From positions 43,092,744-43,156,743 of the forward strand of contig CM055102.1 in assembly GCA_029204225.1 (NCBI GenBank): a stretch of 64,000 bases of DNA, in the 5' to 3' direction. Source of the stretch: Diphasiastrum complanatum (lineage: Eukaryota; Streptophyta; Lycopodiopsida; Lycopodiales; Lycopodiaceae). This document shows, piece by piece, positions 22,291 through 33,213 of the stretch (positions within the stretch are counted from its first letter, which is position 1; each line of letters begins with the position of its first letter). The translations under genes were made by a program, and so were the position numbers. Below the pieces are notes generated by a model. It had not been told where the DNA came from. It saw only the letters and a list, made by a program, of their open reading frames with translations, and did not search any database.

Positions 22291-25200
22291 CGGTAGGCAG
22301 TGATCAGAGGCTAGGATCTTTGATTTTTTATGTTTTCCACAGAGGTACAGATCCATATGCAAGGCCACAACAAAGGACAGGACTATGGACAACTCTTTGG
22401 CACTAAAAGCACTCTCTCTGTCAGCGATGGACAGGCAAGGCACAAGACAACTACTATTAGCAATGAGATTTTTCACAATCCGTAACTTTGTCAACGATGA
22501 TGGATAGGCAATGGACAGAGATAAAAAAGAAGATAGATGGTAATAGCTATTAAGCCAGCTGTGAAGAGTGCTAATTTTGGCAGAATCAGCTACTAATCCA
22601 GTTGTCATGGTGGATTCCACCATAATGTCTTAGTAATACAACTGGCTTTTCCAAATACAAATTGTGGTTAAAAATTGTGCCAGTGGAGGTGCCTCCAAAA
22701 CATAAAGAAAACCAGAGCACATAGCATTACGATTGTTAGAAATATGTTACTCCCTTTTCAATTTGCCTTTGATATAGATGTGTCCTTAATTCACATGATG
22801 ATATTGAAAGGCTTGCTAGTTCTAATGTAGTTCAGATGATATTGAACGACATGCGTCCCCTCTAAGGATGCACTAGGGCATCCTAGCCTCCAACCTCAAG
22901 AGCAAAGTCAGCCTCTAGAGAAGGATTTGGCCTCCAAGCTCCATCTCAAAGTGATTGTCAATGCTCCCTATGGTATCGACCTAGCTTACAATTTCAATTG
23001 TGTATGATTTTGTAGCTGTTAAAATTATAGGTTAAAAATATAGCTTTTATTATAGTTTCTTTAAAGTTGTGCATTCCCACATAAAACAAGAAGGAAAAAA
23101 ATTATTCTTTCATACACAATGTGCATTTATCCATTTCACAAAACACAAAAAGCAATTGATTACATCTCTCTCATTTAAAAACAGAAACAAGCTTCTCTAC
23201 ATGCTGAAATTTGCCCAGCAAACAAACCTCTTTTTATTTTTTTACAAAAGACAAAATTCTATCTAGAATTCAAATTGCAGATGCATAATTGGGAATAGCT
23301 ATAAGGTGCATTAGTTTCCACATGCCACTTTGCACTAGTCATAAGAAAATTAGCCCAAACCATATGGTCGATGCAAAGCTCTTACCGTGACCAAACATTT
23401 GGACTCATTTTCTAGGGGGTCTCTATGTGGGTCCTAAATTTTTGGTTGATCATAATTTATACGGGAGATCCCTCCTGAAATTGCAAAGTATTATCTTTAG
23501 GGCTAGTGCCACAACATTCAACAAATCAAACAATGGTTGTTGTAGTATTTTCTTGTTGTGTAAAAGGGCTACAACTGTTGAATTTTGGATCTTTTGGCTT
23601 GATCAAAGAATGCTTCTACTATTGTCGCAGATCAATTTGCCATCAGAACACAAATTGCATTATGTTATCTCTCACGTGTTTTTCTTAGTTATCTTGTTCT
23701 CTATTGGTTTTATGTGAGCCTTCTAAGTGCATAGGATTATCAATGGTCTAATGCACTTAGACATGCATAAAAACAATGTGTATATTATAATAATTCTTAC
23801 CAATGTTGTTAGTTGAATGTGTAAGTATTGCTAGTGCTCAATTTCTTAAACGGTGGTGATAAGACTATATCTGAAGAATCATATGTGTATGATTGACTAA
23901 TGCATGCCTTCTAATGCATATCAATCATACAAATGATATTGATAATTTCATCTTCCAACCGTATTATGATAACTCTTTATGAATGTTTTAAGTTTTCCTA
24001 TGTAATCCTTAAACAATCAAAAAGTCTTTTTGGCGTTCTATTACCAATCAATACCACTTCTCTTACTTTTGCTAAACTTTGAGTTCTACGACTTAGTTTT
24101 TATCGTTTTTTATTTTTCAAATTTTATAATTCCTTATACATCACAAATGTTTTTCAAGGAAAAAGAAAAAAGAAATTGTTGTATAATCAAACTTCATTAC
24201 ATGTTGACATATGTTATGCTTTTCAAGATAAAACTAAAGGATTTTATCCTCTTTATCTTCAAATCATTCTCTTATGATGATTCTCATAGACTGATCGAGC
24301 TTTAGTTTTAGACTATATGGCTTCAAACAATAACAAACAAGTGGCTTTAGTACAAGCAGCTTTGGTACAAGTGTGACTAACAGATTACTTTAGACTTTAG
24401 GTTTATAAGAATAGCTACTCATTTATGCTAATATCATAGTTCCAGATGTAGGATTCATGTCGACCTGAAAAACTATTGATATTAGTGTTATATTACACAT
24501 TGGTAGAGTTGTATACCCTAACTTACAACCATGTTTTTTCAGTTGACTTTTAAGTATAAGAGTATGGCAAATTTGGATTGATCACTCAAGAAATTAAAGT
24601 GCAATTGCAAATTTATTATGATCCATTTGAAGATAGGGTAAAACTATTGTTGAAGATGGTTGAAGGAGACCATTAAAGCTATAATATATAAATCTATCTA
24701 TATGCCCCCAAAACATATACTTGATGAAAAGACCATTAAAAAATATAGTCAAGATTTCATAATTAGATCATGACAATATTGCATGCCAATTTATTGGACA
24801 AAATGGAATAGATGAGTGTACATAATTCAAATGTGACAACCAACTGAATGGATCAAAACTGGATGGAACTACATATTAGATGTCATGATCTTATGCATAT
24901 AGTAGTCGATATTGTTAGATGTGTATGACTCCATATGCATAAAAAATGATTTTGATGGAAATCGTTTATGCAAACAAAAAATAATTAAACACATTTTTCA
25001 TAATATTTATTTGGCATGAGGGAGATTCAAAGCATAAATTCTCAAGAAAATATAGTATGAAAGAATCTTCAGATCAAAATTGTTGAATAAGAGTTGTGGT
25101 GGTATTAGGAAAATCAATGACTTTAAGAGATAATAAATTAGAAAAGCAAATGATGGATTTACTGATTGAATACATGAATTATCCTCAATTTCCTTATAAA

Positions 25201-26100
25201 TTTTTTTTAAACCACTATAGAATAATTGGAAAAGACATATGATATTTATTTTTAAACATATCATCTTGATTTCAATTTATTCAAATTTAATCACCTTTCA
25301 ACAAAATTCTAGACCATCATCACAAATTACTATCCAATTGACTAGCTTCATAACATTCCAAATCCCTCTATAGTGCAAAGTACACTATCAAGCAAACTAA
25401 AAACATACCACACGTTTTTGACAACCACAATGAGATCCATGATCTATGAAAGCCAAATACTTTAGTAGTGATCTAGTGCATAATCCCATAGAAGACGTGG
25501 AAGGTTTTGAAGAAATAAAAAATTTCGTGTGATTGACAAAAGAATTAGGATATGAATATTTTGAATGGATAAAGATGAATTGTTCTTCTTGTAAGAATGT
25601 GAATGAATTGAAAATTTTTGTTGTGATTATGTAGCTACTTTAGAAGAATTTCAAAAACTATGATCAAATATCTGCTATCTTTTAACTTTTTATGAAAGAA
25701 GTTACTCTCAAGTGCACATTGATGGAAAAAAAAACCTTAAATCCTTTTTGATTGGATCTTAGTTCAGGTCATATCATTGGGTAATAGTCTTAATTTGTTA
25801 AAATAGAGATAGAAAAAAATAATGAATGTGCTTCAACTTTTTGAACAATGGTGAGCTAAAAAGGTAGGTCTCAATAACTAATAGCATTTTTCAAGTTGTC
25901 CTATTGCACTTATATACATTTTGAAAGTACTTTTTATCATTGTTAATTTTCAATGACCTACATTACAAAGAAGCTTGATATGACATTTTCTATTGCTCCA
26001 AGTTCAAGTTCTCAATGATTGCTATAAGAGTCAAAATTGTTGTTAGACATTCCAAACATGGCGAGGACCCATTGTATGTTTAAAATTTGCAAGTCAATCT
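22291..26100. other. AT-rich intergenic DNA
   Basis: Short frames only, none with a recognisable domain or convincing codon pattern. I see no RNA gene or LTR structure. Confidence 0.4.
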
Positions 26101-27530
26101 CATTGTCTTTTATAGATCACATCGGTTTAATCACTTTCTTGTTGTAGTGATTATCGTTTCTTAAAGTCTTTTTCCACAAATTGTCTTTTCTCAACCATAT
26201 GCTAGAATCAAGCTGATCAATGCAGAGTGTAATTGGTTGGGTAAGCTAATTTTGCCAAGGAACTTAGTCACAAAAAATAGTTGAACACTTCATGACATAA
26301 GATGCTGCTTAAGACAAAAAGAAAAGGGGGGGGGGGGGGGGGGATCTTTTGGTTGGCTGATCTATTTCCTGCCTTTTGGGTCATAAGTTTTCATAGTGAC
26401 ATGCATGTCTACGTGTTACCTTTTAATTTGAAATGTACGAAGATTTGGATTAGTCTATTGTTATGGTCTGAGTAATAAGTTTTTTTTTTGTCTTTTCTTG
26501 ATCACATAAGTTTGTTCACTTTCTTGAGCTTGTAGTGACTATCTTTAATTAATTACTTTTCTCACAAATTTTCTTTTCTCAAACTTGCACCATCATGCTA
26601 GAATCAAACTGATCGATGTAGGTGTAATTGGTTGCATAAGCTAGTTTCCCCAAGGAACTTAGTCCAAGAACTCAAAAAGTTTTATCAACAAGTCATGACA
26701 TAAAGATTTGCTTAAGACGAGAAAAATTAAAAGGTAGAAAATTGAGAAATGCAATTTCATACCAAAACTACACTAGGACCTAGACTTGTCTCACTAGGCT
26801 CTTAGAGTTCTTGGAGTTTTAGTTTTGGGGTGAAACTAGCTCATGCAACTAGTCAAATTGTACATTGGCCTTGATTCTCACCAACTCTATCCTATGGGTG
26901 CGAGAGAAAAGAGAATCAATGTAGAAAAGACTTTAAAAAGACAATCATGTCTAGGTGAAAAGATAATGAGGCTTGCTTGATAGTTCAAAAACCTAAGATG
27001 GGGCTATGCCATTGTTGGAATCTTTTGGCTGACTCATTCAACAACCATTGAAACTTGAACATGCATAATATATGACATTGAAGCTTTGTTGAAAGCTTGA
27101 CCATGTATAATATATGACATTCAAGCTTTGTTGAAAGTTGGCATTTGATCTGTTTCCTACCTTTTGAATCATAATTCTTTCTATAATTATAACTTTTATA
27201 TGACATACATGTCTACATGTTACCTTTTAATTTGGAATGTAAGAAGATTTGGGTCAGTCTAGTGTTACGGCCTGAGTAACTATTTTTTTTTCTCAAACTT
27301 GCATTGTCTTGCTAGAATTATCAAGATGATCAGTGTAGAGTGTAATTGGTTGGGTAAGCTAGTTTCGCCAACTTAGTCCTTGAAGAACTCAAAAAGTAGT
27401 TTTATTAACAAGTCATGACATAAAATATTGCTTAAGACAAAAAAAGTAAAAAGGTAGAAGATTGAGAAATGCAATTTCATAGCAAAACTACACTAGGATC
27501 TAGACATTTCGCACTAGGCTAGATGTTGCT
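26100..27530. repeat. Repeated segment in three copies
   Basis: A block containing GTGTAATTGGTTGGGTAAGC, then a shared CTTAGTC segment, then GTCATGACATAA, occurs at about 26198, 26590 and 27300 in the same orientation. Two of the copies also share GAAATGCAATTTCATA and an ACTAGG tail. A second block (TGATCT-TTTCCT-CCTTTTG..., ATGTTACCTTTTAATTTG...) precedes two of them at 26359 and 27146. A run of 18 G residues lies at 26326-26343. Non-coding. Confidence 0.7.
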
Positions 27531-27770
27531 TTTCAGTTTAAAACATAAGAATATTTGGGCCTCTCTAAAGGAAGGTTTCTATTAGTGACCTCATATGATG
27601 TTTGAATTTCAAAATATACTAGCTTTGACATGCATTGCATATTGCAAATATACTAGCAATCAAGCCTTTCAGATGCAATGAAACATGCATGTATGCTACT
27701 AGGCTTAAAACATATAAGACACACATTTCACCATGATAATCAGTAACAATTGAATGATTTGAGTATGTAT

Positions 27771-27914
27771 TGTTAGAAAGTGTCAAGGCTATAACCCTTG
27801 CACAACACTCTAGGAACACAAATGGATGGGTAGCTCAATGGTAGAGCACCCAACCGGAATGGGGGAGGTCCTAGATTAACCGACCACACACACCAAGTGT
27901 TCAAACTTTTCACA
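27771..27914 (+). repeat. TRIM 5' LTR
   Basis: 144 bp from TGTTAGAAAGTGT to ACTTTTCACA, ending exactly at the primer site. It holds the full tRNA-like segment. Confidence 0.9.
27824..27884 (+). other. tRNA-like segment inside the TRIM LTR
   Basis: GGGTAGCTCAATGGTAGAGC (about 27828-27847) fits a tRNA D-arm / pol III A box very well. GAGGTCCTAGATTAACC (about 27865-27881) sits at the T-arm / B-box distance but is decayed relative to GGTTCGAAnCC. Between them lies an anticodon-arm-length sequence. It lacks a clean acceptor stem, so it is not called a functional tRNA gene. Confidence 0.65.
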
Positions 27915-27927
27915 TGGTACCAGAGCC
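27915..27927 (+). other. TRIM primer-binding site
   Basis: TGGTACCAGAGCC, one base different from the tRNA-Met site TGGTATCAGAGCC, with no gap after the LTR. Confidence 0.85.
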
Positions 27928-27978
27928 ATGGTTTTGGGTGTGGTCTAGGTGGGCGATAACTAAAAAGGGCTATGCCTT

Positions 27979-27987
27979 GAGGGGGAG
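27979..27987 (+). other. TRIM polypurine tract
   Basis: GAGGGGGAG abuts the TG of the second LTR. Confidence 0.85.
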
Positions 27988-28088
27988 TGTTAGAAAGTGT
28001 GAAGGCTATAGCCCTTGCACAACACTCTAGGAACACAAATGGACGGGTAGCTCAGTGGTAGGGCACCCCACCGGAAAAACTTTTCACA
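27988..28088 (+). repeat. TRIM 3' LTR with internal deletion
   Basis: 101 bp, the same as the first LTR except for a 43-bp deletion after CACCGGAA that removes the B-box half of the tRNA-like segment. The A-box half (GGGTAGCTCAGTGGTAGGGC) remains. Confidence 0.85.
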
Positions 28089-28199
28089 TGTATTAGTAGT
28101 AGTATTGTGATGTCTCGCTAATTTTAGTTAACATGGAGTTGTTTTCATAAGCCAAATTTGCAAGGTCTTTGGATTATTGATCAACTCTTACTGTTGTTG

Positions 28200-28515
28200 T
28201 TGATGCTACTACAACAACAACATCAAAAACTTGTGTGGCACAAGATCTAGATGCTCTTTTGGATTTCAAATCCATGTTGAACCATGAGTCGAAGTGCATG
28301 TAGTCATGGGAGTGGGTAGATTGTTGTGATTGGCCAAACATAAGATGTGACAATCACGCATGTGTTACAACTCTCTCACTAAATCATTGTGACTTGCATG
28401 GCAATATTCCATGATCGCTAGCTAACTTCTATCTCCAATCAGTTGATCTTTGAAAAAATCACTTCATAGGCTACCTCCCAGAAGAGCTAGGATATCTCCA
28501 ACACCTTCACTCTAT
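28200..28515 (+). pseudogene. LRR receptor-like protein, N-terminal fragment
   Basis: One frame reads VAQDLDALLDFKSMLNHESK, then a stop, SWEWVDCCDWPNIRCDN, VTTLSLNHCDLHGNIP, stop, SLANFYLQSVDL, stop, KNHFIGYLPEELGYLQHL. This is the LRRNT_2 cap (ALL.FK...SW...CDW..I.C) followed by two to three leucine-rich repeats of the plant L..L.L....L.G.IP type. Such proteins are membrane receptors for peptides or pathogen signals. At least four stops interrupt the frame, and no transmembrane or kinase part follows, so it is a short relic. It begins about 110 bp after the TRIM. Confidence 0.65.
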
Positions 28516-28705
28516 TGTAGTTTGATCATTTGTTGATAAAGGTTCATCACGATCTACTTGTAAGTTGTCTAGTTTCAAGAGAGCTAGTCTTTCAATGTTC
28601 TAAATCATAGCGATTTCACTATTCCTTCATTTGTTGAGAGGAGTGTGAGTGCTTAGTGCATTAGAACATGTTCAAATAGAAGGAGTAATCATTATACATG
28701 ATGGC

Positions 28706-29138
28706 TAAGGGAAAGTGCTCATGCCTTTATTTTAAGAGTCAAACCCTTAAATGGTGATCTAGCATGTATTGATGATAGCATTAAAGAAGTAGAGCTTGTA
28801 CAAGTAATGTTCAATGGATTGTTAGATGATCATGCTAACCTTGTGCAGAGTTTTGCCATCCAAAAGACATTGCCAAGTGTGGAGGACATGCAAGAGGTCT
28901 TGGTGGCTGAAGAACATAGGCTACAAGAAAGAGGAGGAGCCGCATCAACTCAAGGAGGAGAAGAGGCTTTGTTTTCTAAGGGCAAAGGCAAAGGTAAGGG
29001 ATTCAAGACGCAAGGGAACCTGGATCAAGGTGAGGCATCTTCTTTTGGTGGTAACAAGAAGGACAAGTCTAAGCTTAAGTGTTTTTATTGTGGAATGAAA
29101 AGACACTTTGCTAATGAATGTTACAAGAAAAAGTAAGA
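28706..29138 (+). pseudogene. Ty1/copia gag (element at 28.7-32.5 kb)
   Basis: The frame reads ESAHAFILRVKPLNGDLACI, ELVQVMFNGLLDDHANLVQS, VEDMQEVLVAEEHRLQE, a lysine/glycine-rich linker and the zinc knuckle CFYCGMKRHFANEC (Cx2Cx4Hx4C), ending in CYKKK and a stop. The N-terminal gag part and the 5' LTR are missing. The same gag type occurs at 48314 and 51930. After the knuckle the protease is absent, replaced by the repeat block at 29173. Confidence 0.75.
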
Positions 29139-29172
29139 TCAAGGAGAGAAGCAAGGAAATCTTACTCTAGAT

Positions 29173-29535
29173 CACTAGGCCGAATGGGGGAAAAATGATA
29201 TGCAAAAATCATCATTTAAGCTGATTTTAATGATAATTTTGAGGGTCGTCATTTAATCCATATCATTAAAACAAATGGTTGAAATGACGATAAAAAACCA
29301 TCATTTATGTACCTTGAATGACGACCAATAAAAAACCGTCATTTAATTTTTTTTATCTAAAAAAAAATGATGACCAAAAGTCTCATTAAAACCCTCTTAA
29401 ATGAAGGCCAAAAACCATCAATTTAAATTGACTTAAATGACAACCATTAAAAACTGTCTTTTTTATTTTACCAGAATGGATAATAAATGACAACCAAAAA
29501 CCGACATCTAGATCAGCTTAAATGATAATTATTGA
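29173..29535. repeat. CACTA-like subterminal repeat block inside copia
   Basis: Starts CACTAGGCCG and contains many direct and inverted copies of a motif like AAATGACGACCAAAAACC and TCATTTAA, spaced about 25-60 bp. This resembles the subterminal arrays of plant CACTA transposons. No matching TAGTG end was found. It sits exactly where the copia protease should be. Confidence 0.35.
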
Positions 29536-30660
29536 CTCGACTCTACAAATTGAATGCGAGATCTTTTGCTCAAGCTATGGTAAGCACGGTTGATAGTCGA
29601 AGTGATCTTTGGCATCAACGATTCGGTCATATTAGTGCTCAAAGTTTACAGATTCTCAAAAGAGGTAATCTAGTTATAGGATTGCCTGATATTTCTTTTG
29701 AAGGAAAAATTTGTGAAGGTTGCATTGTGGGAAAACAACACAGAGAGAGGTTTCCCAAAAGTGGAACAAGGAGAGCCAGTGGCATCCTAGATCTTATCCA
29801 CAGTGATCTATGTGGACCTATGCACTAGATCTCTTATGGCTACTATTACTTTATCACCTTCATTGATGATTATAGCAGATGCATTTGGATTTATTTCATA
29901 AGCAAGAAATCAGATGCTTTTGCTAAGTTTAGAAAAATTCAAGGCATTAGTTGAAAAGCAAACAAGATGTTGCATCAAAACTTTGAGATCTGATGGAGGT
30001 GATGAGTATTTTTTGACAGAATTTATTGATTTCTGCAAAGATCAAGGGATCAAGAGGCAGACTACAACACCTTATTCACACAACAAAGAGTTGCAGAACG
30101 AAAGAACAGATCTATTGTTGAGATGGCCAGGGCGATGCTCAAAAGCAAGGGTCTGCCAAACACCTTTTGGGCAGAAGCTTGTAGCATAGCTACGCACATC
30201 CTGAATCGGTGTCCTACAAAATCTGTGGAAGGTAAGACACCTCATGAAGCTGTTACTGGAAAGAAAGCTAATATTTCTCATTTGAGAGTATTTGGTTGTG
30301 ATGCTTATGCTCATATTCTTGATGAGAAACGAAGCAAATTGGATGCAAAATCTATCAAGTGTATTTTCCTTGGATATGATGAGAAGGCCAAGGCATACAT
30401 GATGTATGACACAAATGCACAGAAGCTTGTAATTTCTAGGGATGCTACATTTGACGAGATGGGTTGAGGTGAACAATCTGAAGTAATCACTGAACCTTTT
30501 GATGAGGGAGCGAAAGTACAGATCAAGAAGGAAGTGGATTTTGATATAGAAAATCCATTGGACAAAGGCAAGCCTGATGCTGAAATTCCCACGAGAGTAC
30601 CTAAATGGTACTTATCAGTCCACAGATGGTGCAAAGAAGGGAGATACTCCCGAATCTAGT
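29536..30660 (+). pseudogene. Ty1/copia pre-integrase and integrase
   Basis: LYKLNARSF, LWHQRFGHISAQSLQIL and CEGCIVGKQHRERF form the HHCC zinc-binding part. ILDLIHSDLCGPMH with an in-frame TAG (about 29827), FITFIDDYSRCIWIYFIS, TLRSDGGDEYFLTEF and a damaged NELQNERT region form the catalytic core, then LPNTFWAEACSIATHILN and HLRVFGCDAYAHI. Frameshifts lie near 29935 and 30100. The end of integrase (SRDATFDEMG) is followed by a hinge with several stops to 30717. The integrase inserts the DNA copy into the genome. Confidence 0.8.
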
Positions 30661-30717
30661 GAGTAGGGAGAGCTTAGAAGATCAAGTAGAAATTGAAAAC
30701 CTCCTGCAAGATTAGAG

Positions 30718-32267
30718 ATGAATCTAGCCCTAATGGATTCTGTGCTAATGGCTCAAGAACCAAAAACTTTTGATAAAGCAAAGGAGCACGAGGAGTGGCA
30801 TGAAGCTATGGAAACAGAATTGGAAGCTCTATCAAAAAATAGGACTTGGAACTTGGTTGAGCTACCTGATGGTAAGACGCCTATCACTTGCAAATGGATA
30901 TACAAGATCAAATATGGAGCTGATGGTCAACTCAAAAAATACAAAGCACGGTTGGCTGCGAGAGGATTTGAACAGCAGGAAGGTATTGATTTTGAGGAAA
31001 CCTTCGCACCCGTAGCTAAGATGGTAACTATACGTTCTATCATTGCTATTTATTCTTTCTATGGTTGGAAGATCCAGCAAATGGATGTTAAATCTGCTTT
31101 TCTTAATGGAGTTCTGGACAAAGAGGTGTACTTAGTACAACCTCAAGGATTTATTGAACCACAGAGAGAGCACCTTGTTTGTAAGTTCAACAAAGCTATT
31201 TATGGATTGAAGCAAGCACCACAGGCGTGGTACTCTTGCATTGATGAACACTTTAAGCGAAGGGGAATGGTAAAGAGTGATGTTGATCCTAATCTTTACA
31301 TTCTAAGGCAAGATCCAGATATAGTGTTCATTGTATTGTACGTGGATGATTTGATTATCACAGAAAGTAATGAGAGCTTAATTGATGAAATCAAATCAGA
31401 TCTTTCCAATGCTTTTGACATGAGCGATCTAGGATTGATGCACTATTGTCTTCACATTGAAGTATGGCAAAAGAAAAATGTGGTCTTTTTACACAAAGCA
31501 AATATGCACAAGATTTGCTTTATAAGTTCAATATGCAGGATTGTAAGCCTTTGAGTACACCTATGGATGTCAACACGAAGCTTACTGCATATGATATATC
31601 TGAGAAAGTGGATGCTTATTTGTATAGACAGCTGGTGGGTAGTTTGATTTATTTGACACACACACGACCTGATATTTCTTATGTTGTTGGTGTTGTTAGT
31701 CAATTTATGCAAGATCCTAGTCAAACACACTGGAAGTCTACTAAACGTATTCTCAGATACATTCGAGGGACATTGAATTCTGGTTTGAAGTATGATCAAC
31801 TTGAAGCGCCAATATTAATAGGATATACAGATGTTGATTGGGCAGATAATATTGATGACAAAAGGTCTACTAGTGGTCATACATTCAGTTATGGTACAAC
31901 TATAGTTTCATGGAGCAGCAAAAAGCAACCTACATCAGCCTTATCCTTGACGAAAGCTGAATATCAAGCACTCAACAATGCTGCACAAGAAGCGGTATGG
32001 TTACGAAGATTGCTTGTGGATTTAGGTCAACCACAGGTGGACGCGACTACTATATCTTGCGACAATCAAAGCTGCATTCACCTTGCCAAAAATCCAGTTT
32101 TACATGCTCGAACCAAGCACATCGAAATACATTATCATTTTGTTCGAGAGAAAATTCTTGATGGAGCCATTGATCTTGTTTTCTGTAAATCTAAAGATCA
32201 AGTGGCAAATGTTTTTACTAAGTCATTAGGTAGATGTAAATTTGAAAAGTTTCGTACTCTACTATGA
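30718..32267 (+). pseudogene. Ty1/copia reverse transcriptase and RNase H
   Basis: The frame 30718-31515 holds CKWIYKIKYGADGQLKKYKA, ETFAPVAKMVTIRSIIAI, QQMDVKSAFLNGVLDKEVYL, YGLKQAPQAWYS and the catalytic VLYVDDLIIT. A frameshift near 31475 moves to 31464-32267, with KYAQDLLYKFNMQDCKPLST, RPDISYVVGVVSQFM and RNase H motifs YTDVDWADNIDDKRSTSG, TKAEYQALN, SCDNQSCIHLAKN and HARTKHIEIHYHF, ending in a stop at 32267. All catalytic acids are visible. Only one frameshift separates the two halves, so this is one of the younger copies here. Confidence 0.85.
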
Positions 32268-32316
32268 ATAGAAGAATGTAATTTTATCATTGAGGAAAAA
32301 CAATGATAAACTTCAT

Positions 32317-32554
32317 TGTTACACTTTCTAGTTACTGTTTACGATGTACTTTATTACTAGCTGTAACTAGCCGTAGGCTAGTCTAGTAGTCTACTCCTAG
32401 GTTCTCCCTCTCTATCAGGGTTAAGGGTTTATATGTACATTTTACATTCAGTATGTGTTAGTGTGATAGAGTGATATTGCATGTTCTTCTTCCGTCTCCC
32501 TACTTGGTGATTGCTTATGGTGAATGCTTGATGTTGCATTTCTGATTGTTAACA
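32317..32554 (+). repeat. Putative 3' LTR of the plus-strand copia
   Basis: Begins TGTTACAC and ends TTGTTAACA about 50 bp after the RNase H stop, giving short inverted ends TGTTA/TAACA. Contains TTTATATGTACATTTTACA. No 5' partner is visible. Confidence 0.4.
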
Positions 32555-32574
32555 TCAAGGAGATGCCGAATCAC

Positions 32575-33213
32575 TGACATTGGATAAAATTTTTCTCAAG
32601 CACAAACAGATGTTGTGATTTTTCTGATAAATCATTCAAGTAAACTTCTAGGGTGTCGCCCATCTGCTGAGAAAAGGCAGCTTGCATAACACGTTGAAAT
32701 GTGCTAGGAGCATTGCAGAGACCAAAAGACATGACTTTCCAATAGAAGGTTCCCCATTATGTGGCAAAAGCGGTTTTATGTTGACTTTCTTTAGCAATTT
32801 GGATCATATTATATCCGCTAAAGCCATCTAAGAAGGAGTATGCCTCATCTCCTGCGAGATTTTCTAGGATGGATTCTCCGAAAGGTAATTGAAAGTGATC
32901 ACGTTCTGTGACGACATTAAGTTTCTTAAAAGTGACAAAGATCTAGAGTTTTCCATTTTTCTTAAGAACGATGATGATTGGGGAGACCCACTCAGTATGT
33001 TCAATTTCATAGATGAATCCTATTGATTTTGGCCTTGTAGATCGGATTGCATCGGTAGGGACGACTAGCAGTTGGTCTCGCACCCGGTTTAAGGGGAATA
33101 CGATGCATAGCTACTTGGGGTGAGATGCCTTTCATGTCTTTATAGGACCAAGCAAAGACATGTCTATATTTGCACAATAGCTTTTCAAGCCGTCTGTCTC
33201 TATGTTTCAAGAG
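32575..33213 (-). pseudogene. Ty3/gypsy reverse transcriptase fragment
   Basis: Minus strand: CKYRHVFAWSYKDMKGI, HRIPLKPGARPTASRPYRCN, a frame change, SPIIIVLKKNGKL, stop, DHFQLPFGESILENLAG, YSFLDGFSGYNMIQIAKE, FGLCNAPSTFQRVMQAAFS and LEVYLNDL. These are RT blocks 1 to 5 of Ty3/gypsy. The last one should be YLDD, but the third position codes Asn, which would abolish catalysis. Gag, protease, RNase H and integrase are missing. It belongs to the same group as the fragment ending at 5337. Confidence 0.75.

Larger units (their letters stand above)
27771..28088 (+). mobile_element. Complete TRIM (miniature LTR retrotransposon)
   Basis: A 318-bp element with two short LTRs (27771-27914 and 27988-28088), a primer site directly after the first and a purine tract directly before the second. 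It is flanked on both sides by TGTAT (27766-27770 and 28089-28093), a 5-bp target duplication. The interior is 73 bp and cannot code. This is the defining layout of terminal-repeat retrotransposons in miniature, which rely on other elements' enzymes. Unusually, the LTR contains a tRNA-like block. Confidence 0.9.

Noticed and set aside
22087-22623. 178-codon minus-strand frame across the GC-rich block
   Set aside because: No domain, lies over inverted GGGCCTT repeats, and codon content looks random.
25007-25264. Minus-strand 85-codon frame in AT-rich DNA
   Set aside because: Low-complexity Ile/Leu/Phe-rich translation typical of AT-rich non-coding sequence.
27824-27884. A genuine tRNA gene
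   Set aside because: A-box match is excellent, but the acceptor stem and T-arm do not pair properly and the segment lies wholly within a retroelement LTR.
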